This document shows positions 1-9,387 of a stretch of 64,000 nucleotides of DNA, one piece after another; position 1 is the first letter of the stretch; every line of letters starts with the position of its first letter. This stretch comes from an uncultured Gammaproteobacteria bacterium (GTDB lineage Bacteria; Pseudomonadota; Gammaproteobacteria; Eutrophobiales; Eutrophobiaceae): assembly GCA_943788005.1 (NCBI GenBank), contig CALSOP010000001.1, positions 489,057 through 553,056 on the forward strand, given 5' to 3'. Position numbers and translations under genes: made by a program. The notes under the pieces were generated by a model. It had not been told where the DNA came from, searched no databases, and saw nothing but the letters and a program-made list of their open reading frames with translations.

Positions 1-1
1 A

Positions 2-1795
2 TTTGCCAAGTCATGTGGTGTTGCTGTAGATCAACTGGGGAAACTGGAAACTGAAAAAGGAAGCTGGCTGGTTTTTGATACTTTAGTTAAGGGCAAACAA
101 ACTAAGGAGTTAATACCTGACATGGTCAATATGGCTTTAAAACGCCTGCCCATTGCAAAGCGTATGCGTTGGGGAAATAACGATTTTGAATTTGTTCGCC
201 CAATCAAGTGGATTCTATTATTACTTGGAACAGAAACTATTGATTGCGAGATCATGGGAGTTAGATCAGGCAAGCACAGTTATGGACACCGTTTTCATCA
301 CCCTGGTGCTATAAAAATTAAACAAGCCGCTGAATATGTTGAAGTATTAAAACAAAACGGTAAGGTTGTCGCTGATTACAATGAACGGCGTTCCTTGATT
401 AAAGATCAAGTTGAAAAATTAGCGACAAAGAATAATGGTGCCGCAATCATTGATCCTGAATTACTTGATGAGGTTACTGCGTTAGTGGAATGGCCTGTCA
501 GTTTTGCGGGCAACTTTAACCCGGACTTTCTCAAATTGCCGAAAGAAGTTTTGATTGCCAGCATGCAAGATCACCAAAAATATTTTCCTATACTTGATAA
601 ACAGAAAAATTTACTCGCCTCTTTCATTTGTGTAACAAATATTGAAAGTAAAGAACCTGATTTGATAAAACAAGGTAATGAACGTGTTATTCAGCCTAGG
701 CTCAGCGACGCTACATTTTTTTGGGAGCGGGACCTAAAGAATGGATTGGCAAAACATATAGCTGGATTAAATAAAGTTGTTTATCAAAAAGAATTGGGGA
801 CTTTGCATGAAAAATCTGAACGCCTAAACAGTATTATTTCGAATCTAGCAAAAACTTTTAACATAGATAACAACAATGCCAAGCGTGCTGCTGAATTATG
901 CTTCTGTGATCTGTTGACTGAAATGGTCTGCGAGTTTCCAGCATTACAAGGCACCATGGGGAAATACTATGCTGAAGCTGATGGTGAAGATGCTAACGTT
1001 GCTTTAGCTTTAGAAGAATATTACCAACCTAGATTTGCAGGTGATGATTTACCAACAACTACTCTCGGCCAATGTTTAGCGATCAGCGAAAAAGTTGACA
1101 CCTTAGTAGGTATATTTTCAATAGGTAAGGCACCGACGGGTGATAAAGATCCTTTTGGTCTACGCCGTTCTGCAATTGGTTTGCTACGTATTATCATTGA
1201 ATGCGAAATAGATATTGATTTAAAGGAATTACTCGACTCAGCGGCTTCAAATTACCCATCCAAAGTTAAGGCGAAGGACATAACTAACGATGTCTTTAGG
1301 TTTTTGATGGAACGTTTACGCCGGTATTATATTGATGAGGGCGTAAGTAATGATACATTTGAATCGGTGCTCGCGATAAACTCTAGCAAGCCACTTGATT
1401 TTCATCACCGACTAATCGCAGTGACAGAATTTAGAAAACTTGCCGAAGCAGATAGTCTGGCCGCTGCAAATAAACGTATTAGCAATATACTTAAGAAGTC
1501 TGACTTTAATAATACATTGAAAGTAAAAGACGAGTTGCTGTCTGAGGAGCCTGAAGTCTTACTGGCAAAAACATTAAAGGAATATCAGAAAAAAGTTGTG
1601 CCGATGATCAATGATCGTGATTATAAGTCTGCTTTGACTGAATTAGCTGGGTTACGTGAAAGTGTAGATAGTTTTTTTGATAATGTGATGGTGATGTGTG
1701 ACGATGATGATGTTAAAAATAATCGCTTGGCATTACTTAGCGATTTAAATTCATTATTTCTGGAAACGGCAGATATTTCCAAACTACAAGGATAA
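2..1795 (+). CDS. glyS: Glycine--tRNA ligase beta subunit (5' end outside window)
   Basis: The reading frame is already open at base 2 and continues to the TAA at 1795, so this is the C-terminal ~597 residues of a protein that is usually ~690 residues. It shows the GlyS body (KRMRWG, EFVRPIKWI, DATFFWERDL, KDPFGLRR) and a C-terminal DALR-like anticodon-binding region. With the alpha subunit GlyQ, which should lie just upstream of the window, it charges tRNA-Gly. gmhB follows after 2 bp and plsC after that, the glyQ-glyS-gmhB-plsC order known from pseudomonads, so the three genes are probably co-transcribed. Confidence 0.96.
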   Translation, partial: FAKSCGVAVDQLGKLETEKGSWLVFDTLVKGKQTKELIPDMVNMALKRLPIAKRMRWGNNDFEFVRPIKWILLLLGTETIDCEIMGVRSGKHSYGHRFHHPGAIKIKQAAEYVEVLKQNGKVVADYNERRSLIKDQVEKLATKNNGAAIIDPELLDEVTALVEWPVSFAGNFNPDFLKLPKEVLIASMQDHQKYFPILDKQKNLLASFICVTNIESKEPDLIKQGNERVIQPRLSDATFFWERDLKNGLAKHIAGLNKVVYQKELGTLHEKSERLNSIISNLAKTFNIDNNNAKRAAELCFCDLLTEMVCEFPALQGTMGKYYAEADGEDANVALALEEYYQPRFAGDDLPTTTLGQCLAISEKVDTLVGIFSIGKAPTGDKDPFGLRRSAIGLLRIIIECEIDIDLKELLDSAASNYPSKVKAKDITNDVFRFLMERLRRYYIDEGVSNDTFESVLAINSSKPLDFHHRLIAVTEFRKLAEADSLAAANKRISNILKKSDFNNTLKVKDELLSEEPEVLLAKTLKEYQKKVVPMINDRDYKSALTELAGLRESVDSFFDNVMVMCDDDDVKNNRLALLSDLNSLFLETADISKLQG

Positions 1796-1797
1796 AC

Positions 1798-2337
1798 ATG
1801 GCGCTTATCATCCTAGACCGAGATGGAGTAATCAATGAAGATTCTGACGACTATATAAAGTCGCCGGCAGAGTGGCAGCCAATCGCTGGTAGTCTCGAAG
1901 CTATTGCCAAACTTTCTCAACACGGTTATCGCATTGTTGTGATAACGAATCAATCTGGTCTGGGTAGAAAGTTATTTACCATAGAAGCACTGAATGCAAT
2001 TCATATGAAAATGAATACGCACCTCGCTCAATTTGGCGGTGTCATTGATGCAATCTTCTTTTGCCCTCATGTCCCAAAAGATAATTGTCATTGCCGTAAG
2101 CCAAAACCGGGCTTATATAATGACGTTTCAGAACGACTCCGCGTCTCGTTGAATAAGGTTTTTTGTGTAGGTGACAAGATGACTGACATACAAGCCATTC
2201 AAAGTGCAGGCGGGAAGCCCGTGCTAGTGCGTACTGGAAAAGGTCAATCAGAAATTGATCAAGGATTGGTTCCAGCGGGAATCCCAATTTATAATGATCT
2301 AGCTGAATTTGTCGATGAAATTGTGACCGCGAAATAA
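1798..2337 (+). CDS. gmhB: D-glycero-beta-D-manno-heptose 1,7-bisphosphate 7-phosphatase
   Basis: A 179-residue HAD-family phosphatase with the nucleophile motif DRDG (D7, D9) at the very N terminus, the second motif VVITNQSG near residue 47, a Cys/His zinc loop (CPH...CHCRKPKPG near residues 87-105) and the acidic motif GDKMTDIQA. The zinc loop is typical of GmhB. It removes the C7 phosphate in ADP-heptose synthesis for the lipopolysaccharide inner core, implying an LPS-bearing outer membrane. It starts 2 bp after glyS and its stop is 2 bp before plsC, so translation is likely coupled. Confidence 0.93.
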   Translation: MALIILDRDGVINEDSDDYIKSPAEWQPIAGSLEAIAKLSQHGYRIVVITNQSGLGRKLFTIEALNAIHMKMNTHLAQFGGVIDAIFFCPHVPKDNCHCRKPKPGLYNDVSERLRVSLNKVFCVGDKMTDIQAIQSAGGKPVLVRTGKGQSEIDQGLVPAGIPIYNDLAEFVDEIVTAK

Positions 2338-2339
2338 TC

Positions 2340-3056
2340 ATGCTCTTGATTCGTTCTTTGCTTTTTTATGTTGGGCAAATTATTAGCACCATATTATTCG
2401 CACCACTCGGTATTCTTGTATTTCCCTTAAGTTTTAACACTCGTTATTACATCGTTACGCGTTGGACGGTCTTTAATCTTTGGTGGCTTAAAATATGCTG
2501 TAACGTGCATTATAAAGTGGAAGGATTGGACAATATTCCTGATGAAGCATGTATCGTTATGTGCAAACATCAGTCGGCATTCGAGACGTTGGCATTGCAA
2601 CTGATCTTTGTTCCACAAGTATGGATATTGAAACGCGAATTATTGAAAATACCCATCTATGGCTGGGGTCTCGCTTCCATGCAGCCAATCGCTATTGATC
2701 GTGGTTCCGCAATAAAGTCATTTCGCCAAATCGTCGCACAGGGTTGTCAACGCTTAACAGAAGGCCTATGGGTTATAATTTTTCCTGAAGGCACTCGCGT
2801 CGCACCAGGAGAAAAAGGAACTTATCTACCAGGAGGTGGCATGCTTGCAGTTAAATCTGGGGCAAATGTTGTTCCCGTCGCTCATAATGCTGGCCATTTG
2901 TGGCCTAGGAATAGCCTGATTAAAAGACCTGGAAGCATAACATTGGTTATCGGACCCGTTATCGAACCCTCTAACAAAAGTGCCAAACAAATCACAGCAG
3001 AGGTCGAGAACTGGATTGAAACTGCGGTTAGTTCGCTACCTGATCCTAAGATCTAA
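2340..3056 (+). CDS. plsC: 1-acyl-sn-glycerol-3-phosphate acyltransferase
   Basis: A 238-residue inner-membrane acyltransferase with N-terminal hydrophobic segments. The catalytic motif reads KHQSAFET (H-x4-E in place of the commoner H-x4-D, a variant known in this family) near residue 76. Downstream are the substrate-binding blocks IDRGS and FPEGTRVAPGEKG. It makes phosphatidic acid from lysophosphatidic acid; the partner plsY lies at 53.3 kb. It is the last gene of the glyS-gmhB-plsC run. Confidence 0.92.
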   Translation: MLLIRSLLFYVGQIISTILFAPLGILVFPLSFNTRYYIVTRWTVFNLWWLKICCNVHYKVEGLDNIPDEACIVMCKHQSAFETLALQLIFVPQVWILKRELLKIPIYGWGLASMQPIAIDRGSAIKSFRQIVAQGCQRLTEGLWVIIFPEGTRVAPGEKGTYLPGGGMLAVKSGANVVPVAHNAGHLWPRNSLIKRPGSITLVIGPVIEPSNKSAKQITAEVENWIETAVSSLPDPKI

Positions 3057-3121
3057 CTAACGCTTTTTGTCTTTTTGTCGTAAGGTAGTGATGTAAACCT
3101 GTCATATAACAGGAGGCATAT

Positions 3122-3436
3122 ATGATTTTAACAACACTGGAAAGTGTACCGGGGAAATCTATCTCCCAACATTTGGGTTTGGTTCAGGGCAGTACCGTCA
3201 GGGCTAAACATGCAGGCCGCGACTTAATGGCTGGACTAAAAAATATCTTTGGTGGTGAACTCAAAGGTTATACCGAGTTATTACATGAGTCCCGTGAAGA
3301 AGCCATTAGCAGGATGGTTGAACAAGCACAGTCGATTGGTGCTAATGCTATTTTGAATATCCGTTTCTCAACATCATCCATAACACAAGGTGCCTCTGAA
3401 CTATTCACTTATGGCACCGCAGTAAAACTCGATTAA
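3122..3436 (+). CDS. YbjQ/UPF0145-family protein
   Basis: A 104-residue soluble protein of the YbjQ (UPF0145, heavy-metal-binding-like) family: it shows the G-S-T-V-R-A-K-H-A-G-R-D stretch, a GGELKGYTELLHESREEA block and the terminal AQSIGANAILNIRF...GTAVKL pattern. The family forms ring-like oligomers and its function is unsettled. A strong ribosome site (AGGAGG) lies 6 bases before the ATG and could be partly paired in a short CCTGT/ACAGG hairpin (3098-3113). A second, diverged family member follows directly, so this is probably a tandem duplication. Confidence 0.85.
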   Translation: MILTTLESVPGKSISQHLGLVQGSTVRAKHAGRDLMAGLKNIFGGELKGYTELLHESREEAISRMVEQAQSIGANAILNIRFSTSSITQGASELFTYGTAVKLD

Positions 3437-3437
3437 T

Positions 3438-3896
3438 ATGTTCGACCTGATACTGTTTTTAACGTTATTGGCATTAGGTTTTGGTTTTGGCCAATACCTG
3501 GAAAAACAACATTACAAATCGATAATTAATCGCGAATCATCCCTTAAACACATCCCCGCTATAGCAACAAAACATTTGCCACCTGAGTTTATGCCCTGTT
3601 CTACACAGATGGTTTGTGGCAATGTCGTGATTTCAATCGATTTCTTTAAAAAGTTTGTATCCGGCTTACGGTCGATCGTAGGCGGTCGCGTCAGTAGCTA
3701 CGAATCTTTGATAGACCGGGCAAGACGCGAAGCGATTTTACGCATGAAAGAACAAGCCGCCACATTGGATGCTAACTACGTCTTTAACGTAAAGATGGAA
3801 ACATCATCAATATCAAAAGGTCGACGAGATAGCATTGGCTCTGTTGAAGTATTAGCTTATGGTACAGCTGTCATTCAACCAACATCCACAAACTGA
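3438..3896 (+). CDS. Membrane-anchored YbjQ-like protein
   Basis: A 152-residue protein that begins 1 bp after the preceding YbjQ-family gene. Residues 1-19 form a hydrophobic anchor (FDLILFLTLLALGFGFG). From about residue 55 the YbjQ fold is recognisable by comparison with the neighbour: GGRVSSYESLIDRARREAILRMKEQA then LDANYVFNVKMETSSIS and YGTAV. It therefore looks like a membrane-tethered paralogue of its neighbour. Function unknown; co-transcription and physical partnership are inferences from spacing and homology. Confidence 0.75.
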   Translation: MFDLILFLTLLALGFGFGQYLEKQHYKSIINRESSLKHIPAIATKHLPPEFMPCSTQMVCGNVVISIDFFKKFVSGLRSIVGGRVSSYESLIDRARREAILRMKEQAATLDANYVFNVKMETSSISKGRRDSIGSVEVLAYGTAVIQPTSTN

Positions 3897-3956
3897 CTAT
3901 ACTTATTAAGGTAAATTAAAAGCTTACACAATTATAATTAACAGGAGATAAACAGC

Positions 3957-4199
3957 ATGTCTATTGAACTACTGATTAAGTTTTTGGGTTGGTGCACAAT
4001 TCTCAATATTGGCTTATTAATATGGTGGGCCGCTTTCATAATATTTGCCCACGACTGGGTCTATCGAATGCATGGCAAATGGTTCAATCTTAGTTACGAG
4101 CAATTTGATACCGTACATTACGCTGGAATCGCTTTTTATAAGCTTAGCATTATCTTGTTTAATGTCGCACCTTACCTGGCCTTACGCATAATCATGTAA
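3957..4199 (+). CDS. Small two-helix membrane protein (DUF6868-like)
   Basis: An 80-residue protein with two strongly hydrophobic segments (about residues 5-30 and 55-78) separated by a polar loop containing MHGKWFNLSYEQFD. The pattern FLGWCT..NIGLL.WW...F..HDWVYR..GKWF resembles a family of short conserved proteins of unknown function; I assign the DUF6868 label from memory only. An ACAGGAG ribosome site precedes the ATG. It sits between the YbjQ pair and another tiny membrane protein. Confidence 0.7.
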   Translation: MSIELLIKFLGWCTILNIGLLIWWAAFIIFAHDWVYRMHGKWFNLSYEQFDTVHYAGIAFYKLSIILFNVAPYLALRIIM

Positions 4200-4209
4200 C
4201 GGAGGTTTT

Positions 4210-4464
4210 ATGAAATTATCGATTAAAAAATTTGCATTAAGCTGCAGTATTTTATGGGGACTGGCGATACTGGTTGTTAGTTTATCAAACTTAATCTGGC
4301 CGAGTTATGGCGTTGTATTCCTGACTGTAGTTGCATCTATCTACCCGGGATACGAACCTATGTCAGGCATCGGTAGTATCATCATCGGCACATTGTATGC
4401 CATAGTTGACGCAGGCATTGGTGGTGCTGTCTTTGCGTGGCTATATAATTTCTTGCCAGACTAA
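4210..4464 (+). CDS. Small membrane protein, automatic 'holin'-type family
   Basis: An 84-residue protein with two or three hydrophobic segments (about 9-30, 38-48, 56-80) and the ending DAGIGGAVFAWLYNFLPD. Proteins with the pattern FALSCSILWGL...YPGYEP...G..IG..YA.VD..IGGA.FAWLYN are common in environmental proteobacteria and are sometimes labelled holins. Nothing phage-like surrounds this gene, so a lysis role is not supported. It follows the previous gene after 10 bp with a GGAGG ribosome site. Confidence 0.68.
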   Translation: MKLSIKKFALSCSILWGLAILVVSLSNLIWPSYGVVFLTVVASIYPGYEPMSGIGSIIIGTLYAIVDAGIGGAVFAWLYNFLPD

Positions 4465-4490
4465 ATCAGGATCACTATTAGACCTGTTAA

Positions 4491-5327
4491 ATGGACTATT
4501 CCAATCCTGAGATACCGGAAGGCATTAACACCAGTAAACAACACCCCTTAAAGGATTTCTTTATCCTGTCCGCTAGTATTTTGGGCGGTATTGCCCTGTG
4601 CCTACTCTTGCTCGGATTGTTTGTTGAACGACTTGCTTTACACATCCCTTTTTCTGTTGAACAGCGATTGATAGAAAAGATCGAATTAGAAGATGTCGTT
4701 AATAGCGACCCTGAAGCTCAAGACTATCTGAATAAATTGTCAGCACAATTATTATCCTATATTGAGTTACCAACAGACATTACTGTTACAGTAAATTATA
4801 TCGACGACGCAACTGAAAATGCGTTTGCTACTCTGGGAGGGCATATTTCAATTTATCGTGGCCTCATTGATTTATTGCCGAATGAAAATGCATTGGCAAT
4901 GGTCATTGCGCATGAGATCGCCCATATTACATATCGAGATCCAGTAATTGCGCTAGGCCGTGGTGTTGTTATCGGTTTATTCCTGACTACGCTGGCAGGC
5001 CTTAGTACGGATCATCTTATAAACAGAGTAGTTACTGATACTGGCACATTAACCATACTTGGCTTTAGCCGCGAACAGGAACGGCGTGCCGATGAAATAG
5101 CATTAAAGGCATTAGCTAAACATTATGGACATGTGAATGGGGCAGACTCACTCTTTAATGCCTTTATAAAAAAAGAAAATAGAATAGCTAAATATATGCC
5201 GGAATTTTTTAGTACGCATCCATTAAGTAATAATCGAATTGAAGAAATACATAGACTTGCTCATACAAACAACTGGCCAATAGAAGGAGAAACCACTCCG
5301 CTTCCTGTGCTACTCAGAAAACAATAG
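4491..5327 (+). CDS. Membrane-anchored M48 family metalloprotease
   Basis: A 278-residue peptidase with a hydrophobic anchor at about residues 24-46, the zinc motif HEIAH at 141-145 and the downstream third-ligand region RRADEIALKAL near 198-208. The catalytic domain should face the periplasm if the anchor is N-in. Family members such as LoiP/BepA act in outer-membrane protein quality control; which substrate this one uses is unknown. It ends the five-gene island that starts with the YbjQ pair. A second M48 protease, htpX, is at 37 kb. Confidence 0.87.
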   Translation: MDYSNPEIPEGINTSKQHPLKDFFILSASILGGIALCLLLLGLFVERLALHIPFSVEQRLIEKIELEDVVNSDPEAQDYLNKLSAQLLSYIELPTDITVTVNYIDDATENAFATLGGHISIYRGLIDLLPNENALAMVIAHEIAHITYRDPVIALGRGVVIGLFLTTLAGLSTDHLINRVVTDTGTLTILGFSREQERRADEIALKALAKHYGHVNGADSLFNAFIKKENRIAKYMPEFFSTHPLSNNRIEEIHRLAHTNNWPIEGETTPLPVLLRKQ

Positions 5328-5340
5328 TGCACTTGTATAA

Positions 5341-6207
5341 TTAATCGGTTGGCACATTGCCGCTATCTCTTTCTGCTGCCATCACCGTATTTGCTACCAG
5401 CATTGTAATAGTCATTGGACCAACGCCACCCGGAACAGGTGTGATCAAGCTAGCGACTTTTTTTACATCTTCAAAATCAACATCACCGACTAACTTGCCA
5501 CTTTCAAGACGATTAATACCAACATCAATGACTACCGCACCGGGTTTAACATGCTCCGCCTTGATCATTTCTGGACGACCTGTTGCAACCACAAGGATAT
5601 CTGCATTAGTTGTATGCTTTTCCAATTCTTTAGTCTTCGAAGTGCATATCGTCACTGTTGCATCTTCTTGTAATAACATTATTGCCATTGGTTTACCGAC
5701 AATATTACTCCTGCCAACGATAACCGCATTTTGTCCGGCTATAGGTACTTTGCAATAACTCAGCATGCGCATGACACCAAACGGTGTACACGGAGGAAAA
5801 ACTGTATTACCTGTCATTAATGCACCGACATTGTAGAGATGGAAACCATCGACATCTTTGTCTTGCTTAATCGCTTCTAAAACTTTGCTTTCATCAATAT
5901 GTTTCGGTAATGGCAATTGCACCAGAATACCGTTTATTTTTTTTGCTTGATTTAATTCTTCGATTAATTTCAGCAACATTTTTTCAGAGACATCTTCGGG
6001 GAGATCATGCACCTCAGAGTGCAAGCCGACTTCATGGCACGCCTTAATCTTGTTACTGACATAAAGTTTCGATGCAGGATTATCACCGACAATAATAACC
6101 GCAAGACCTGGCAGCACCCCTTTTGCCTTTAGATTATCAGCTCGTTCTTTCCATTCTTTTCTGACAGCTTCGGATATGGCTTTCCCGTCGATTAATGCCG
6201 CACTCAT
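5341..6207 (-). CDS. folD: Bifunctional methylenetetrahydrofolate dehydrogenase/cyclohydrolase
   Basis: A 288-residue enzyme interconverting 5,10-methylene-THF, 5,10-methenyl-THF and 10-formyl-THF with NADP. Visible motifs are the catalytic-lysine helix YVSNKIKAC near residue 50, [10 protein letters not shown], the PCTPFGVM loop, the nucleotide-binding [10 protein letters not shown] and the signature [11 protein letters not shown] near the C terminus. An AGGAGAGG-like ribosome site precedes the ATG. It converges with the M48 protease gene, only 13 bp apart. It feeds the folate pool built by folK/folB at 52-53 kb. Confidence 0.96.
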   Translation of the reverse strand: MSAALIDGKAISEAVRKEWKERADNLKAKGVLPGLAVIIVGDNPASKLYVSNKIKACHEVGLHSEVHDLPEDVSEKMLLKLIEELNQAKKINGILVQLPLPKHIDESKVLEAIKQDKDVDGFHLYNVGALMTGNTVFPPCTPFGVMRMLSYCKVPIAGQNAVIVGRSNIVGKPMAIMLLQEDATVTICTSKTKELEKHTTNADILVVATGRPEMIKAEHVKPGAVVIDVGINRLESGKLVGDVDFEDVKKVASLITPVPGGVGPMTITMLVANTVMAAERDSGNVPTD

Positions 6208-6338
6208 ACAAACCTCTCCTATTGATAATTGTTAAAAGTTTTTTTTATTTAATAATCAGAATATTACTGTGTTTCTATACTCTTTAAAACTCGCAAACAG
6301 TCAACTCTCATCACTAATAATCAATTTGCTTATACAAA

Positions 6339-7460
6339 TCAACAACATGACTCAGATGATTTGTCATGGCTTGTGTAGTTTGCCTGTTTAGTTTCCGATG
6401 CCGGTCTTTTTGTCCCCGCTGGCGCGCACCATTCTTGTGGTACTTTCTGATTAGCAGGTGCTATACCTATAAAGCTATCTTTATACGGTTCATTACTTAA
6501 TACATTATAAGTGCGTTCACATACTGCCATCCTTTCACCACGCGGGAACTCATTTCCTTCATCATCAATAACAAAACTAAATGGACCACGATAAATAGCA
6601 GCATGACCTTTGTCGATACATTCAGTTTGTTCTCGTTTGATCGCTGTTAACGTTGCTGATCTAAATTCAATTCCTTCTACAACCTGCCAGGGCGCTTCTG
6701 ACCACTTGTCATAGGAAACGGCAATAAAACCGGCTTTATGAAACATTTGCAACATCTCCAGTTCCTGGAACGCACCTGATATACAACCACTCCAGAGCTG
6801 TTTGTCATTTTTTAAATGCTCCGGAATCAGCTCATCACTGATGATGTCTGATACTGCTATTCGGCCACCGGGTTTAGTCACGCGAAAAATTTCGTTAACT
6901 AATTGTTGCTTTTCCTGATCGCTTACCAGATTTAATACGCAATTTGAAATCACCAGATCAACTGAGTTGTCTGCGATTAAAGGTGATTGTTGTGCCTGCT
7001 TTAATTTCCAAGCTTCTAACGCTGCAAGCTCATCTGCATTCGTTACAGGATTTGATTTCAACCAAGCTTCCATTGCATCGACATCGAGTGCCAAGTCTTG
7101 AATTTTTCCTTTTAAAAATTGAACACGATCATTGCCAACTTTCTCAGCCATCTCAGCTTGATATTTGCGTGCTAATGCCAACATATCATTATTCATATCA
7201 ACACCGATGATCTTGCCATTATCACCGACCAGTTGAGCGGCCATATAACAAATCTTGCCACTGCCACTACCCAGGTCGAGTACAACATCCCCTTCTCGAA
7301 CATAACGTGAAGGATCGCCACAGCCATAATCTTTTTCGATAATTTCTTCTGGTAATATTTTTAACAAATCTGCTTGATAATCAACCGGGCAACACAGCGA
7401 TTCCTGTCGCTCATTTGCACCTTCGGAATAACGTTCAAGAACGGCACTTTCTTTATTCAT
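6339..7460 (-). CDS. ArsM-like SAM-dependent methyltransferase, cysteine-rich
   Basis: A 373-residue class I methyltransferase with the SAM-binding motif DLGSGSG at 62-68. It keeps cysteines in the places used by arsenite methyltransferases: C174 in ISNCVLN and C226 in WSGCISGAF, plus an N-terminal pair C23-C24 (LCCPVDY), C47, and a terminal Cys-Cys pair (SCC at the end). The ~110 residues after the methyltransferase domain (YRGPFSFVIDDEGNEF...RGERMAVCERTYNVL) form a further conserved module. Arsenic or another soft metalloid as substrate is plausible from the cysteines but unproven. It begins 3 bp after the stop of the sterol-desaturase-like gene, so the two form an operon. Confidence 0.78.
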   Translation of the reverse strand: MNKESAVLERYSEGANERQESLCCPVDYQADLLKILPEEIIEKDYGCGDPSRYVREGDVVLDLGSGSGKICYMAAQLVGDNGKIIGVDMNNDMLALARKYQAEMAEKVGNDRVQFLKGKIQDLALDVDAMEAWLKSNPVTNADELAALEAWKLKQAQQSPLIADNSVDLVISNCVLNLVSDQEKQQLVNEIFRVTKPGGRIAVSDIISDELIPEHLKNDKQLWSGCISGAFQELEMLQMFHKAGFIAVSYDKWSEAPWQVVEGIEFRSATLTAIKREQTECIDKGHAAIYRGPFSFVIDDEGNEFPRGERMAVCERTYNVLSNEPYKDSFIGIAPANQKVPQEWCAPAGTKRPASETKQANYTSHDKSSESCC

Positions 7461-7463
7461 AAT

Positions 7464-8285
7464 TCACCTGCTAATAAAAGGGGTTTTCAATAATTGTAAT
7501 AGTTGACCTGATGCGGGAGCCCGAAATTCATTTAGACCAATCACCATATCATCATAGCCCGCCTTTGGTAAAAGGCGATACGTTTTGAATAATTTATCCC
7601 AGATTGAAAGCATGTTGCCATAATTACTATCTGTTTCATCTCTAATAACAGAATGGTGTATCCGGTGCATATCAGGCGTCACAATAACCATCCTCAGGTA
7701 GTTATCCAGTTTTGAATTAATTAAAATATTACTATGTGTAAACAATGCGGCCGCATTCAATAATATTTCATAAAGAATAATTGCGAATGCTACCGGCCCA
7801 AATAAGATTACTGCTAACATTTTATAGAAAACGGACAGCACTATTTCGAAGGGATGGAAACGAATGCCCGTCGTAACATCAACTTCGCGGTCAATGTGGT
7901 GCACCCGATGAATCCGCCATAAGAAGTTAACTTTGTGTGACATAACATGCTGCACATATATAAGCAGGTCAAAGATAATTAATGTTAAGACGACTTTTAT
8001 TAATAAGGGTATTTCTACTAAATTGAAAAGCCCGATATTATTTTCAGACGCATAAACTGCGACATCAAATAATGCTAACGGCACCAAGAGACGAACAACG
8101 ACAATATTGATTACCAACAATAAAATATTATTTACTTGTCGATACCAACTACCACGCTCGGGCAAACGTCTTGGCCTGAGTAATTGCAGCACCATGAATA
8201 TCAATAACAAGATGACGAAACTGGATAGCCTCAACATTACTTCATTTTCAATGAAAAACAGTTGGAATTGAGTCATTTCATACAT
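7464..8285 (-). CDS. Sterol desaturase/fatty acid hydroxylase family membrane protein
   Basis: A 273-residue integral membrane protein with about four hydrophobic segments and the diiron histidine clusters of the family: HVMSH, HRVHH, a lone HSN, and DMHRIHHSV. Such enzymes hydroxylate or desaturate lipid substrates using O2 and iron. The substrate here cannot be deduced. It is the first gene of a two-gene operon with the ArsM-like methyltransferase, and is divergent from hemB across an 84-bp gap. Confidence 0.83.
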   Translation of the reverse strand: MYEMTQFQLFFIENEVMLRLSSFVILLLIFMVLQLLRPRRLPERGSWYRQVNNILLLVINIVVVRLLVPLALFDVAVYASENNIGLFNLVEIPLLIKVVLTLIIFDLLIYVQHVMSHKVNFLWRIHRVHHIDREVDVTTGIRFHPFEIVLSVFYKMLAVILFGPVAFAIILYEILLNAAALFTHSNILINSKLDNYLRMVIVTPDMHRIHHSVIRDETDSNYGNMLSIWDKLFKTYRLLPKAGYDDMVIGLNEFRAPASGQLLQLLKTPFISR

Positions 8286-8339
8286 AGAAGCTTGATTATT
8301 ATGATTTATGGCAATGCCATTTTTGAGTTACACTTATAG

Positions 8340-9383
<1,044 letters not shown>

Positions 9384-9387
9384 TTAC

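Noticed and set aside
4210..4464. Holin gene as a sign of a prophage
   Set aside because: No lysis, structural or integrase genes are nearby, and the protein belongs to a broadly distributed small membrane family.
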